From Gordionus sp. m RMFG-2023 (Eukaryota > Nematomorpha > Gordioida > Chordodea > Parachordodidae), in the NCBI RefSeq assembly GCF_954871325.1, contig NC_088779.1, positions 29,064,869 through 29,128,868 on the forward strand: 64,000 bases of DNA, in the 5' to 3' direction. Shown here piece after piece: positions 36,331-48,592 of this stretch. Under the pieces are notes generated by a model. It did no database searches. It was not told the DNA's origin and saw only the letters and a list, made by a program, of their open reading frames with translations. Made by a program: the position numbers and the translations under genes. Numbering within the stretch: position 1 is the first letter of the stretch; every line of letters starts with the position of its first letter.

Positions 36331-38219
36331 TATTTAAAATTTTGATATCAAGTTATTGAAGATATAATCGTAGAATCATCTGAAAATGAAAGCGTGCCCC
36401 AAAAGTTATCTTATAATCTATCCTACTATCCAAATGTACTAAAATATGGAATACTAGTAATAGACATAAAACTGCAGAGGTTATCAAAGCAGTTTTTATG
36501 GAAACAATTAGTTAAGCCTAACTATTATATTAAAATTTAAAAGTGAATTTAGAATTTCCAATACAAGAGGTATGAAATTCTATATTTAGAAGATTATTGA
36601 CTTTTAATGTTATCAGTGGCTATAACGATTGACAAAATATAAGACGAAATCAAGTGCTTATATGGATTGTCAAATTCAATATTAAATATCGTTAAAATAA
36701 TTACAAATTTTATTCAAACTGATCCCATTTATGCAAACATTGCAGTAGAAAATCTTCAAATAAAAGATTTAAAAATATATATGAATTTGACAATAGCATT
36801 TTGGGCAAGTGTTTCTCATCTCGACTTTAAAAATCATTGAATTGATGATGAAAAAAATCAAATATATTCAGCTATTAATACACGATACTAATTATTTCTA
36901 AAAATTTTATTGAATATAATATGTCAGCAAATTCTTCAATTAATGAAAATGATAATTATTTTTGTTTTAAAAGTGTCACACCAAATCAAATAATTCAGCA
37001 ATTGATATCAAATTAGAGGTCTTAAATTAAATGAAAGATAATAGGCACTATATATATGTGTTAAATAGTTATATAATACCAAAGAAATATTTATTAAATT
37101 TAATACATTGGTTTAACAATTGGTCAATAGACCAAATCGTTAAAGGCGAAACGAGAAATTGTTTAAAAAATAAATAATAATAAAAAATATACTAATTTAT
37201 GATGTTGATCTATTGATTTTACTAATTAATTGTTATCATTATAATATTCAATTTTTACAAATATATCTTAATAAGGCATTTTATCATTTTCTACAATTTA
37301 TTTTCATATTATTTATATATTATAACATATAATTTTAAATAGCCTGTTACATTTTGATTTTGACTATCGTTTTAAAAAAGTATCTTGTATCTTAGATACT
37401 ACAATAACAAGAGACAACTATCTTGTATCTTATGTCTTATTGAGATTTTTTCTAACCTTCTTATATCTTGTATTATAAATATAACATTTTAAAAAACATA
37501 TGTATCCGAATATAATTTTTTGAAAATTTGTCCATTCGCACTTACAAAAAGAATCTAAAAAAATACAATATAATTATTAAACAGATCAAATCAATATTTT
37601 TATATAAAAAATTTTAAAAGTTTCTATCAATATTAAAACAAAATATCAATATTTTTTAAGAAATGGGTAAATTATAAATAATTTGCATATTGAATAAGAA
37701 CATGTAGATAAAACAATATAAAATATGGTTGTTACCCCAAAATGTCGGTTGTGGGCCTAATAAAATTATTTTAATAACTAATTTAATAAATAATTTTTAA
37801 CAATATGTGATTAAAACATTTTATATTAAAATATTCTTTATAATATCGTGCGCGCTTTTAGAATAATTTTCCAGCAACTAAATAGACCAGTTTCAAACCT
37901 GCTTTCATTGTATTGAGAGACTGGGCCTAAAGGAAGATTACTTCTGACAGACGCCAAATATAGATACCCAGTGGCAATCAGACTAGAAACAAATAATCTC
38001 AATGTCAAATATATGAGGGGTGGGGGAGTTGATCAAAAAGCAAGATAACCTCGTCATAGTTTATTTTAAATAAATATTAATACTTAAGGCATGAAAGGAT
38101 TTATAAAATTAAAGGCACAATATGAAGCTAATATTTTAAAAATGAAACCTGCAGGCCAGGTCATGAGCCGAGTAGTATTTTAATTTTTTAGCCAGGAAAT
38201 ATAATTTTTTCTATAATAC
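36331..38219. other. Region without a recognised gene
   Basis: On the plus strand 36652-36840 is open for about 63 codons without a methionine near its start (DEIKCLYGLSNSILNIVK ... IYMNLTIAFWASVSHLDF). It is more protein-like than its surroundings and may be a relic of a coding exon or of a transposase, but I cannot assign a family. Around 37850-38050 the sequence is less AT-rich and also unassigned. Confidence 0.35.
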
Positions 38220-38425
38220 CAGGGCTGGGCTAAACCAAAAACATATTTTTCGGGCAAGGCCGTATATTTTATAAATCAAATATTTTAAATCACCATTATT
38301 AGTCTATAAAAAGTAATAAAATATAATATATTTTAAGAAAATCTAGACCAAGCCGAAAAAACTTTAGAAAAAAATTTGAGCCGGTCTGGGCTGGACCGTG
38401 TAAATGATACCTCTGCAGATCCCTG
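38220..38425. mobile_element. Possible hAT-type MITE relic
   Basis: The stretch begins CAGGGCTGGGCTAAACC and ends CTCTGCAGATCCCTG, so both ends show the CAGGG/CCCTG signature of hAT elements. The inside has GGTCTGGGCTGGACC. The ends agree only over the first bases and no 8 bp target duplication is visible, so it is either old or a chance pairing. Confidence 0.3.
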
Positions 38426-39429
38426 ATTATTAATTGTCAACCGGTTGGATATACACTAGGCTTTCAAATTTCTTAGAAATTTACTTTCTGGGCTTTTACA
38501 AGAATACTTTTATAAATAGATCAGTAATTCTTGAATAAGTAAAAAGTTTTGGATCATTTTTAATAATTTTATTGATTAAATCCTTTCCATTATAAATATG
38601 TAATAACTAACATAAAAATACATGGTATGGGCTACGTTTAAAAGCTACTTAAAGTATGCGCTTATATTTTACAAATCAGCTAGAGGCCTAGCTTGTTAAA
38701 AACGAGTCAGCTAATATGCAAACTAGCAAACTCATACATAAACTGGTAATCAACATAAAAATCAGAGCTGTAAACCCTCCTACTAAAATAAAGGGTTAAG
38801 ATTTGAGTTCAAGTTTTACTATACAGATAAATTTTAACTTATAAAATTTAGTAGAAATAACAGAAAAATCTTTTTTTTAATAAATATTATATTATATTTA
38901 GCCCTTACCCTAAAAATAACTTTTCATTATAATTAGAATATAAGCGATTTATTATGATTTCGTTCAAAATTGATTAAAATTAAAATAACGATCTTTATGC
39001 CAAACTTTAACACTGCATTGCAACTTTCATAATGAAGCTATTTTATCTTGTAATTATGTTCTTTTCTTAGGTCTTACTTTTATTTAATATGCTGGTATAT
39101 ATTTTTAAAATTTATATAAAATGGAGCACTCTAAAATATAATAAAAAATATTCCACGCAAAAATAAATTTCACCAAAAAATGTTTTTTATATTGAAAATA
39201 AAAAAAATTATGAACATATGCTTCAAATTATTGTATATTTTATATGTTATTTTTATTATATTTTTTAAAATAAAATAAAAATTTAATATTTAAAAAAATT
39301 TTTCATAAACCCTGAACACTAAATTTCAAAAAAAAGGTTTGAGTTCAGTAAAATATTGAGGGTTCAAATGGTTCTCCAGTGTTCGGGCTTGGGTTAACAG
39401 TCCAGGGATAAATATGATTAAAAAAAATC

Positions 39430-39580
39430 TATAGATATTATATATTAATTTTATAAAAATTTATAGAAATTATTATAAATAATTCTTTAAATCTTCTATA
39501 TTTAAAAACAATATTTTAAATTTTTTCTTAATTAAATTGTAAAAATATAGTAGTAACAACCTTATTATAAAAATAAGCAA
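39430..39580 (+). repeat. Dispersed AT-rich repeat (partner at 36180-36330)
   Basis: Second copy of the repeat described at 36.2 kb; it includes a short duplicated TATAGAAATTATTATAAATA stretch at its left side. Confidence 0.6.
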
Positions 39581-40094
39581 AACAATTAATCGGGTAAATA
39601 ACATGGAACTCTCTCTAAATCATATCATGCCATTTATCCTTCAAGGCAATAAAAAAAATTATTTGCGCTATCGTTGGAGAACTTCTACTTTATTTATATA
39701 ACTCTATCATGAAATCATAATATTCCAATGTTTATAAATTTATAACTGTTCAAATTATATAAAATATTATGTTAAAAATAAAATACATTTCACATTATAA
39801 ATTTTTAATATAGGCCTCTTAATTATATTTTTTCTCATTTTTTAAAACATAATTTTTTCTTTCATGAATACTTTATAAGTTTATATGCATAGAATAATTT
39901 TTAAGAATATTTATTCATTATTCATTAATATTTATTTTTTTAAATTTAAATATCAAATTTTAAATGCCTAAAAAATTAATATTTTTTTTACAAAGTTAGT
40001 GTTGATACATTTATATATTTTATCATTAATTTATATTGAATTTAAGTGTTAGAAATTTTAAAACTAATACAGTTTGAAATCATAGATAAAGCCT

Positions 40095-40182
40095 CAAAAT
40101 TCAATTTAGAGAAATAATTTAAATTTTATATATAGATTAATAATAGATCTTTAATATGACATAAATAAATGTAATAGAAACC
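40095..40182 (+). repeat. Dispersed AT-rich repeat (partner at 30330-30425)
   Basis: Same orientation as the partner copy, which it matches from AATTTAAATTTTATATATAG through TAATAATAGATCTTTAATAT to about AATGTAATAG. Confidence 0.6.
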
Positions 40183-40520
40183 CGATTAATACTAAAAGCG
40201 GGAAGTACAAAACCGGAAATGACCATAGAAAATATAGATATATTTTTAAAATAATTATTCTATAGATGTATACCAGACTGCTCTATATTTTATACAATAT
40301 CCTAGACTGGGCTGAACATGAATCTAGGAGTTATAATCCTTAATATGGCTAAATATTTTCAAAATTTAGCATAAATATCATCATATTTAAATTTAATGGA
40401 TACTTACGTAATAATATTTATTTTAAAATTATGTCTAAATAAAAGATCCTTATTTGATTAATTTAAAATTTATTTGAGAAATTGGATGGGGGAGGAGTGG
40501 TAATATGGTTCATTTAACAC

Positions 40521-41140
40521 TTGTTGAATTTTCTCTTAAAATTACATGACAAAATAATTTTTATCGAAAAATTAAATAATTTGATTCCTCATTTCTATAG
40601 TTTCACAATAATTCTCATTAAAACTTTTAACTTTTATCTATTTAATTCTTACCATATAAATAAACTTTTCCCTTTCAGAAGTTTAATTTATGGGTCAAAG
40701 ATAAGCTCCGAAGACGCCGCGCCAAATTAACGGTATATCATTGATGATACTCACTCTTTTCTAAAAACCCTTGATCTATTTCAATACCAATTTAACAGTT
40801 GGATTTTCCATTTTTTTCTGATGAATAAGAAAGGGCAATCCCATTTTTCTACCGCGACTATCAGACTAATATTCTCCCAGGATTAAACTTTTCCTTTGAT
40901 AAGACAACAAACATCTAAAATTGATTTTCTCAGCTTTATTTTCCCCATTCTTTTAGAGTAAGACTTATCGCTTTACAGAAGTAAAAATAAACCAGACCAT
41001 AAAACTTATCCTATTTCCTGGATAATTATAAGACCTCACTTTACCGTCCCTTTTTCACTTATTGGTAGGAGTTATTGGCGGATAGGAGGTGGTAAATCTC
41101 ATACGACTCCATCTGGGGAGATATTCCACAAATAATACGC
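40521..41140. other. Compositionally distinct patch, function unknown
   Basis: This stretch is less AT-rich than its surroundings and rich in pyrimidines on the plus strand. A 69-codon plus-strand frame (40521-40730) is open but of low complexity and not recognised. On the minus strand only short frames exist. Several CAG-ending pyrimidine tracts and possible GT donors occur, which is how the introns and small exons of a host gene would look, but no protein family is recognisable. Confidence 0.3.
40679..40729 (+). other. Candidate small exon
   Basis: The tract CTTTTCCCTTTCAG directly before 40679 looks like a good splice acceptor, and ACGGTATAT at about 40728 like a donor. Between them one frame reads KFNLWVKDKLRRRRAKL, a basic peptide encoded with more G and C than anything nearby. 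Splice signals this short also arise by chance, and no neighbouring exon was found. Confidence 0.15.
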
Positions 41141-41314
41141 TCCTCAAATTGCCCGATATTTATTATTAGAGTCATTTACTAATTTTTTTATTCTTATTAT
41201 TAGAAATTAAATTATAAAGTGGAAAAATATATGAAATATTATTTTAACCTTCTTCTGGGACTTTATTTTTAATTTAATTATATATTCATACATTAATAAT
41301 ATATATTTCAAATG

Positions 41315-41405
41315 ATTTGACCCATCAAGCCAATAGAAGCGGGCCAACTTGATGGGTCAACTGAAGCTATCTATTGGGTCTGAGCCGATTCGGTTTTTGG
41401 GTCAA
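41315..41405. repeat. Nested short inverted repeats (hairpin)
   Basis: TGACCCATCAAG and CTTGATGGGTCA face each other across about 21 bases, and an outer ATTTGACCC pairs with GGGTCAAAT at about 41398-41406. A single strand could fold into a branched hairpin. It is probably the core of a worn hAT-like or foldback element; no ends or target duplication were found. Confidence 0.55.
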
Positions 41406-41406
41406 A

Positions 41407-42793
41407 TGGAGCTGATTATTTTTACTTATTTATATCTTATCTTCAAAATAAATATGAATTAAAAACTTTAATTTTCCTACTTTAATTGAATTTATATAAT
41501 GATAAATATAAAATTTTAATTTATTATTATATTTTATACTAGGAGTTCCTCCATAATAGCATTGATCTTCTAATAAAGCAAAATATAATATAAATATATT
41601 ATTAAAATACATCAGCAGATAAAATCATTATAATAGAACAAGGTTTAAACTATATTATATTAGATACATTTACTAAATAAGAGTTTATAAACTTCACAAA
41701 TTATATTCTTTTATTGCTATGGATCATTAGCTCTAGGGCCTTATCCTGGTTAGATTTATTACTCAAAAGCTGGATATTTAGCTAGCCTTTTTAACCTCGA
41801 TTAAACAACCTTAAAATTAAATTTTTTTATAAAAAATGAAATTAACTTAAAAATATTTTAAAAAACGGGAAGGAAAGGCATCACTAAGTTTTATATTCTA
41901 TAGAATATATCCCTACTCATAGATCTTATCTTATGTAATTAAAATTTCTTTTTTTTATCTAAATTTATAAATATCTAAATTTTTCCTATATAAGAATTTT
42001 TATAAAATTAAAAGAAGAAACACATTTTCAAAGTTTAGGTTCTGCCCGTCTTGCAAAAATTGCATCCTGTACGGGTTAAATTTTTTTTAAAATGACTTGG
42101 GTCGAGGAACAGCGCTAACCCCTACTCTCCATCAGCACACTGTAGGTCAATTAAAAAAAAATTTAGCATTGAAAATAATAATTATAACTAACAAATTATT
42201 TATTCTTTAAATTGAAATTACCATGGCAAACTATAATATATAAATTTAATTATATATATATATTATCAATTGGTATAAAAATTTTTTTTTTATCTCTAAT
42301 TTAAAATTATAACTTCCATCATTGGTTAAGTAATTAATTTTGAAAATCTCTCAATACTTTTAGGACTGGTATTATTAAACAATTGATATTATTAATTTTT
42401 GATATCTGTCAATTTCAGGCCTATTCAAAAATGAATCAAATCAAATTGCTAATAAGAATAATACTAATAAATTCATTAAATTATTCGAAATTTGTATTGA
42501 ATTATTGTAATAATTGGATTAAATATTCCAATTATCAATATATCTTTAAAATAAAATTTAATCATTTATAATTTTTATTGATAGTCTATTAGGCTATCCT
42601 ATTAATAAGATTATACATCCACTGCTAAAGAAGTTGGAACTAATTTACTTTCAATGAATCGCATATACATTGTTATATAAAAAATAATTTATACCCCCAA
42701 ATAGTAATCGAGTGGTTCACACATTAATAAAAAATAAATTTTCTTATTTCTAAAAAAGAATTATGTCAAATACTTTGATTCATTAATGATTAA
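41407..42793. other. AT-rich region without a recognised gene
   Basis: Nothing with recognisable coding or RNA content. A slightly less AT-rich patch (TTCTGCCCGTCTTGCAAAA, about 42038-42150) is unassigned. Confidence 0.4.
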
Positions 42794-42795
42794 TA

Positions 42796-43200
42796 ATCGG
42801 CTAATTTTAGTCGACTCCAAAAAGGCTTAGCCGAGTTTTTAGGTGAAAAATTGGTTAAGCGATTTTTGCCTTAATATTGTCTAAAACGAATTAGTCAAAT
42901 TAGGCATCAGCTAAGGAGTTCGGCCAATCCTACGTCATTAATATTGTTGAGCAACTGAAATATTTATTAATGATATTGAACATGCCACCATCAAATATCA
43001 TATATAATAGCTTCTATAATACTTTAAAATATATTAAATTTTTATAAATAAATAATAATTAGATCTGGCTAAGTGTTCAGTAACTCTGACGGATTATTAG
43101 CCGACCTCCTTAGCCGATGTCAAATTTTTGACTAATTAAATTTAAACTAGGTTCAGCCGGATTTTTTTAGTTACCCATATTAGTAGGGAGTTTAGCCGAT
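42796..43200. mobile_element. MITE of 405 bp with long inverted arms and TA flanks
   Basis: The ends are ATCGGCTAA and TTTAGCCGAT, each flanked by TA (42794-42795 and 43201-43202). The similarity continues inward: TTAGTCAAATTAGGCATCAG on the left arm pairs with the reverse complement of the CCTTAGCCGATGTCAAATTT stretch on the right, so the arms reach about 170 bases each with a short centre. A TA duplication with long inverted arms fits a non-autonomous Tc1/mariner-type element. There is no coding sequence. The arms differ at many places, so this copy is not young. Confidence 0.65.
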
Positions 43201-43382
43201 TACGCTACACTAAGAAACACTAATTAAGATAGAAATTAATATTAAAATAAATTAGTCATAGTTTTGAAAATAATATAAATAAATATGGTATAATAATGTC
43301 ATATCCTCTTACCAACTCCAGCTATATTTAAAGTATATAAAAATTTCAATTCATATGGGAAGAATGATTCCATGTCAATTCA

Positions 43383-43862
43383 GCGAAATTTTTATCGCGA
43401 AACTTTTATCGCGAAACTTTTATCGCGAAACTTTTATCGCGAAACTTTTATCGTGAAACTTTTATCGCGAATCCATAATAGCAAATACTATTCCGCGAAT
43501 GCAATATCGCGAAACAAATATCACGAATTTTTTATAGCGAAACCTTTATAGCGAATAGCGAAACCTTTATAGCGAATAGCGAAACATTTGAAACGAATAC
43601 ATTACCGCGAAACTTTTATCGCGAATCAATAATCGCGAAAATTTTATAGCGAAACCTTTATTGCGAAACCTTTAACGAATACATTACCGCAAAACTTTAA
43701 TCGCGAAAATTTTATAGCGAAGATTTTATCGCGAAATCCAAATCGTGAAGACATTGTAGCTACAATTATTTCGCGAAACATATATCGCGTAACATATATG
43801 CGCGGTAACATATATCGCGTAACATATATCGCGAAGATATTAAGAATATAATATCGCGAACG
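43383..43862 (+). repeat. Minisatellite with a TCGCGA core, array 2 (best preserved)
   Basis: The array opens with about six near-perfect units of 14 bases, TATCGCGAAACTTT, then continues with variants such as TATAGCGAAACCTT, TACCGCGAAACTTT and ATATCGCGTAACAT. The palindrome TCGCGA appears about a dozen times. It begins right after CCATGTCAATTCAGCGAAA. This is one of the few places in the window dense in CG. The reversed edge sequence is shared with the array at 18.3 kb. There is no coding sense in any frame. Confidence 0.9.
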
Positions 43863-45881
43863 TGGTTGAAGGGTGGCATAGGTGGCTCAGTTCCCTCCTA
43901 ACAAGTCACTATCTAAACATGTGGAAATGTATATCAAGTTATCTTTATATCTATTATTTTAAAATGATTTAAAAAGTATAAAGATTTACTTATAAACTAT
44001 ATAATTTATATTCTAGGCTTAAAAAAACAACAAGGGTTGACAGAGTTAAAAATTGCTAATATAATTCTGGTGAAACACCCTCTACCCCTAGAAAAAAATA
44101 TCTAAATCTACATGCGAGAATAGTAACAATTGTTTCTGACTTCGAAAATCGATCAAGATTAGATTATTTTAAAGGAATCGCTATTAATATAACATTGATT
44201 GTTTAATTTTTTAAATTCTTATCAACAATAATAAAAATTTTGTTTGTTTTTATATAATAGTCCCAAATTTTTTATATTTGCATTATTTTTTTGTGACAAA
44301 AATATAGGAAGGTCTACTTTGGTATAAAATTTAGCTAGCTACATACAGGCTCATTCATCAAGATACAGATTTTATGAGGGTATTTACAAATTCTTTATGT
44401 GACGCAGTCTTTCTCTACCACATCAATCCCACGATTAATATTTCAAAAATAACTACCTTTCGTCATGCATTATAAAATTATTTTTCATATTCCTAGCCCT
44501 TGAGTCATATAGTTGTTTTCCCTTATAAGTATGATCACTTTTGATGAGAAACATTATTAGTAAAATATTATTATAAAATAATACTCAAGTATTGCACTAA
44601 AGGGCAAAGTTTAAAACGAGGATTACATTTTCCTTTTATTTATTAAAGCATGTAAATTTTTTAATATAGTGGTGTTTTTGTCCGATGTTTTTTTTATATG
44701 GTTATTTTTAACCAGTCTTTGTACAAATCAGTAATTCTTTTAAAATTTTACACTTCAGTTATATATATTTAACAAACAAACTATTGGTTTAGACGATATG
44801 ATATGGCAATGCTCTACTTTTTCCTTCACATATTCAATAAATAAAAAAATCATTTTTTAAAAAACTTTTTATAATGAAATTTATTTTGTAAGGATATTTA
44901 TTTTATGTAAATTAGATATAAAAAAATATGACCTAAAGGGATCTATTAAAATAAGATAATACTTGCTATACCCTATCCTATTTTAACTTAAGAAAAGGAT
45001 TGTGGAGAATATAATGTATTCACTTTAACAGGGGATTGTATACCCATCTATAAATGATATCAACCCTCTCAAAACTTTTAACCTCCTACCAAATATAAAT
45101 AATTAAAAAAAGAAAATACCATTCATCCCTTTCCAATTTTATTCAAATAATGATAATTATTTCATTACTAACTATCCCCCCTCTAATTTTCAATGATGCT
45201 CCTCTAATGAGTTCGCAGTTCAAGTTACGATATTGACCTTGCTATAAAAATTTGGAAAAAAAGTGGTTGAATTAATTTTGTTATATTATAGCTCTAAAAT
45301 TCCTTAAGGTTATTAATTATTTAAATATTGGCATTTGGTTAATTTTTTTTAATATACTATACACATTTGATTTGATAACAATGTAATTGAGCTTGGGTAG
45401 CTTCATGTCATGTCATGAATAATAAAAATAAAACTAAAATTAAAATACATCATTTTTTTTGGTTATATTTTTTTAAAAATTATTTTTTTTTTACGGCATT
45501 AAAAATAATCTAATTTTTTTTATTAAACAATAGCTCAACTTATTCGCTTGATGAAAATAATTTGCTATCCTAATTGTTTTAAATTTTACCATAACCAATC
45601 CATCTCATTTTGATATAACATTTACCAAAGTTGCCGCAAGTTATGTCATCTGTCGGAAAAGATTCCAAGCTTAATTTTCTTTTGGCTAAAATATCGAGTT
45701 AGCCTTTTATCTATCCTCATATTTTGAAATAGGAAAATAGTTGATTTTATAAATAATGATAGTAATATTTTTTTAAGATATTTTATTTAATTTTTTTTAT
45801 AATAATTGCTTTCTTTAGATTCTTTGTTCAATCTAAATTTGATTCAAATTTTTGAAATTCTAATAACTTTTGGTTCATACT
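43863..45881. other. Region without a recognised gene
   Basis: The first 60 bases (GTGGTTGAAGGGTGGCATAG and onward) are unusually G-rich and may be the far edge of the unit that carries the minisatellite. The remainder is AT-rich with no recognised frame or RNA. Confidence 0.4.
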
Positions 45882-46339
45882 CAGGGTTGCCAGATCAAAA
45901 TTTTCAAATTGGGGGAGAATTTGGTATTATGCGGGAGAAACATATCCGCCTATTATTTTTTTAATTAGTTTATATAAATACAAAGTCAGTAACTATTTTT
46001 CAAAATACAATAGCATCTTTATTTATTAAAATAATTAATTTATAAAAAAAACCAACGATCTTTTTTAAATATAAAAAAACGATTCTAATTTTACAATTAA
46101 AAATATATTTTATGCGACTGTCCCTCAAAATGACCGCAATTGAAAATCTACCGTGTGTGTGTATAACATTATAGGGATAGGCGCTTAATTATCACGTATC
46201 ACGTTTAAATACATAATAAGGTACTCCAAAATAAGATATAATACAGATGCAACTACAGTTGCGGCAATTGTACTTATCTTGTAGAGATACTTATCATCAC
46301 AATGTTGGTAGAATCTTTTTTTCCATAATAACGACTCTA

Positions 46340-46985
46340 ATATAAATGAAAATTATACTTGTAGAACAAAAATGAGCAAGGCTATCATTAATGTTATAAG
46401 ACCTAAATCCAGGAGGTACTTTTTTGACGATTTGAAAGATTTGCATATATATGCAATTCTAACAGATGCATCTAATAAGGGAAATATTTCCCTTGATCTT
46501 CCGCTATTTCAACAAAATTAAGGTCGTTTCAATAAAACTATTAAATTTTTCCCCTCAAATAGTGAAAAATTTAAAGACATAGCTAACCAGATGATCAATA
46601 AATTGCATTTCAGCTTTCTGATCTGATAATGTCTCAGTGAATTTAATAAAAATAGAGTGTATTTACAGAAGTGATTCAGCACAATGTTGGTTTCGATATG
46701 TTCCTAATACCCGCCATCAATAGAATTTTAAAATTTTATAAACCTTTAAAAAATATTTCTTAAATAGTCTTAACATTTTGAAAATTTTTTTCAATAATGA
46801 ATGGCAGAAGTATATTTAGGAATGATTTCACTTGTAGAATGTGCAGTTGCAATAAGAAGAATCTTAACAAAGAATCACAAAATTATGCTGCAGATGTGTC
46901 CATCTTTACAGTTAAAAATTGACAATAAATTTTATGTCGCCATTGCTAAAACATAATTATATTTTATTTAAGTATTAAATAATAG
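46340..46985 (+). pseudogene. hAT transposase short arm (N-terminal and middle part)
   Basis: The plus strand shows AILTDASNKGN at about 46460, a SDNVS-like block near 46625, and then SLQLKIDNKFYVAIAK just before 46985. In between, about 220 bases of the normal gene are absent, exactly as in copy A, so the deletion predates the separation of the two copies. Several frame changes interrupt it and it cannot give a working transposase. Confidence 0.7.
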
Positions 46986-47074
46986 AACTAAATGTTTAGC
47001 GTCGTTATTGAGATTATAATTCCTGGCATGACATATTATACATTATTTTACCATTAGCTCGTTCTATAATGTTG

Positions 47075-47980
47075 TTAAATACGATTTTTTTCCTTTTTCC
47101 AGGCAGTCCTCTTCAGGCTAAAAATGCCATCGGATGAGGCATTAGAATGAGGTAAGGAGAAGTTTTGGTGAATCATAAAAATAGAGAGAATTACAATCTC
47201 TTCAAACAAGACATCGATGTCTTTCGGTATTTTTAATATATTTAAAATTATAAAAACCATCAATTGATGATTTCTGTTCCAATGTAATAATATTTATACA
47301 ATTGTAAATAGAGTTATTAAAATCAAATTTTGATTGTAAATATTCTAAAATTGTCTTAATAAAAATATCTGCTTCATTTAAAAATATATTAATTAGAGTA
47401 TTATTTGAACATTTTGATATAATATTTTTAGCAATAGCGCCATAAAATTTATTATCGATTATTAACTATAGAGATGAACAGAGCTGTAGCATGATCATTT
47501 TAAATAATTAATATTCTGATTGCAACTGAATATTAATTGCAGGCAGTAGATTTCCTACAAGTGAAACGAATCCCACATATGCTTCTGCCATTTCATACTC
47601 GAAAATATTTTTCAAAATTTTAGGACAGCCTTTAAAACCTTTATTTAAGAAGTATTTTTTTAAGGGTTTGTAAAATTTTAAAATTCTATCGATGACAGGT
47701 ATGACAACCACCTGATAGGTATATATCGCAACAACTCACACCATTCCAAGTCAGACCACTTCACCAACTCTTTTAATTCATTAACTCTTTTAGTTGAACT
47801 AAATTCGTTAAAACATTTCATCACAATTATTTCGACATCCACAGATAGTACATTCATTGCCTTCTTGCAAGAATTATGTAGTATATATGGCATATACAGC
47901 CAATAGGTATTATTTCGTTTGTGCTGCCTCAATTCGGTAACTTTGGTTTTTGCTAAAATTTACAGAGGCATTATCAGCGC
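47075..47980 (-). pseudogene. hAT transposase long arm (middle to C-terminal part)
   Basis: On the minus strand the blocks in order are MPYILHNSCKKAMNVL, RVNELKELVKWSDLEWCELL, PIRWLSYLSSIEF, then ILKFYKPLKKYFLNKGFKG with the following EMAEAYVGFVSLVGN and, last, FSLPHSNASSDGIF with RTAWKKEKNRI. These correspond to the H-I-L-H-N, T-R-W-L-S-L-L and C-terminal dimerisation blocks of hAT transposases. The ER pair of the dimerisation block (NALSERIF in copy A) is changed here to SDGIF. At least two frameshifts separate the blocks. Confidence 0.75.
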
Positions 47981-48592
47981 AGAAAGCTGGCATGCAAATC
48001 ATTGATAACCCTGAAACAGCTATATTTACCATTATGTGGCTAGCTATATTGTTGGATTTTTCACTATCCGAGGAAAATTTTTTAACAGTTTTATTGAAAT
48101 GTACTTATTCTTGTTGAAATTGCGAAGGATCGAGGGAAATGTTTTAATATTTCCCTTATTAGATCACATTGTAATGATATATATAGAGCTCTGTGAATGT
48201 TGAACTATATTAGATGTATACGATTTCCGCAAATATAGTTTCATTTTGAGAATATTTTTGTATTGCAATCGATGTTGATATACTCCCCTGTACTGACTAA
48301 TATTAATGAAATAATGTTGATTTATTATTGGATAAAAATAAAACAATAGAAAAATTTACAAACCAGACATGTTTTTCGAATAAATATTTAAAATTTATTT
48401 TAAAAATATAAAAATAATCAATTAATGTCTCAAAATTATTATTTACATATTAAAAACGTTAAAATACTTTTATTAAAAAATTGTGGGAGAAATTAAAAAA
48501 TTGCGGTATTTGCGGGAGATTTCCAATTCCGGTAGTTATACGGGAGAGAGATATCTGCGTGTAAACTAAAAAATTGCGGGAGTCTCCCGGGT

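Larger units (their letters stand above)
38426..40520. other. AT-rich region with two dispersed repeats, no recognised gene
   Basis: Holds the right partners of two repeats (39430-39580 and 40095-40182). A GGTTCTCCAGTGTTCGGGC patch with CAGTCCAGGGATAAA at about 39370-39415 looks like the worn edge of a hAT element related to the one at 62.4-63.4 kb. No frame or RNA gene was recognised. Confidence 0.4.
45882..48592. mobile_element. Composite hAT element, copy B (inverse orientation to copy A)
   Basis: The left edge is CAGGGTTGCCAGATC, the hAT terminal repeat seen in reverse at the right edge of copy A; the eight bases before it are TTCATACT. Then come GGGAGAA repeats, a plus-strand N-terminal and middle part of a hAT transposase (to about 46985) and, tail to tail with it, a minus-strand copy that reaches the C-terminus (about 46990-48350). 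At the right side GGGAGA motifs return (48480-48590), but the terminal repeat itself was not recognised there. The layout and the internal deletion in the short arm match copy A. Confidence 0.8.

Noticed and set aside
36652-36840. A 63-codon open stretch with a faint likeness to fungal Zn2Cys6 regulator cores
   Set aside because: The likeness is impressionistic, there is no start, no zinc cluster, and stops surround it. The rest of the window does not look fungal.
38755-38830. Possible B box (GAGTTCAAGTTTT) of a tRNA-derived element
   Set aside because: No A box at the right distance and no cloverleaf; too weak to list.
43383-43862. Array considered as a CRISPR-like repeat
   Set aside because: Units are contiguous with no unique spacers and the genome is eukaryotic.
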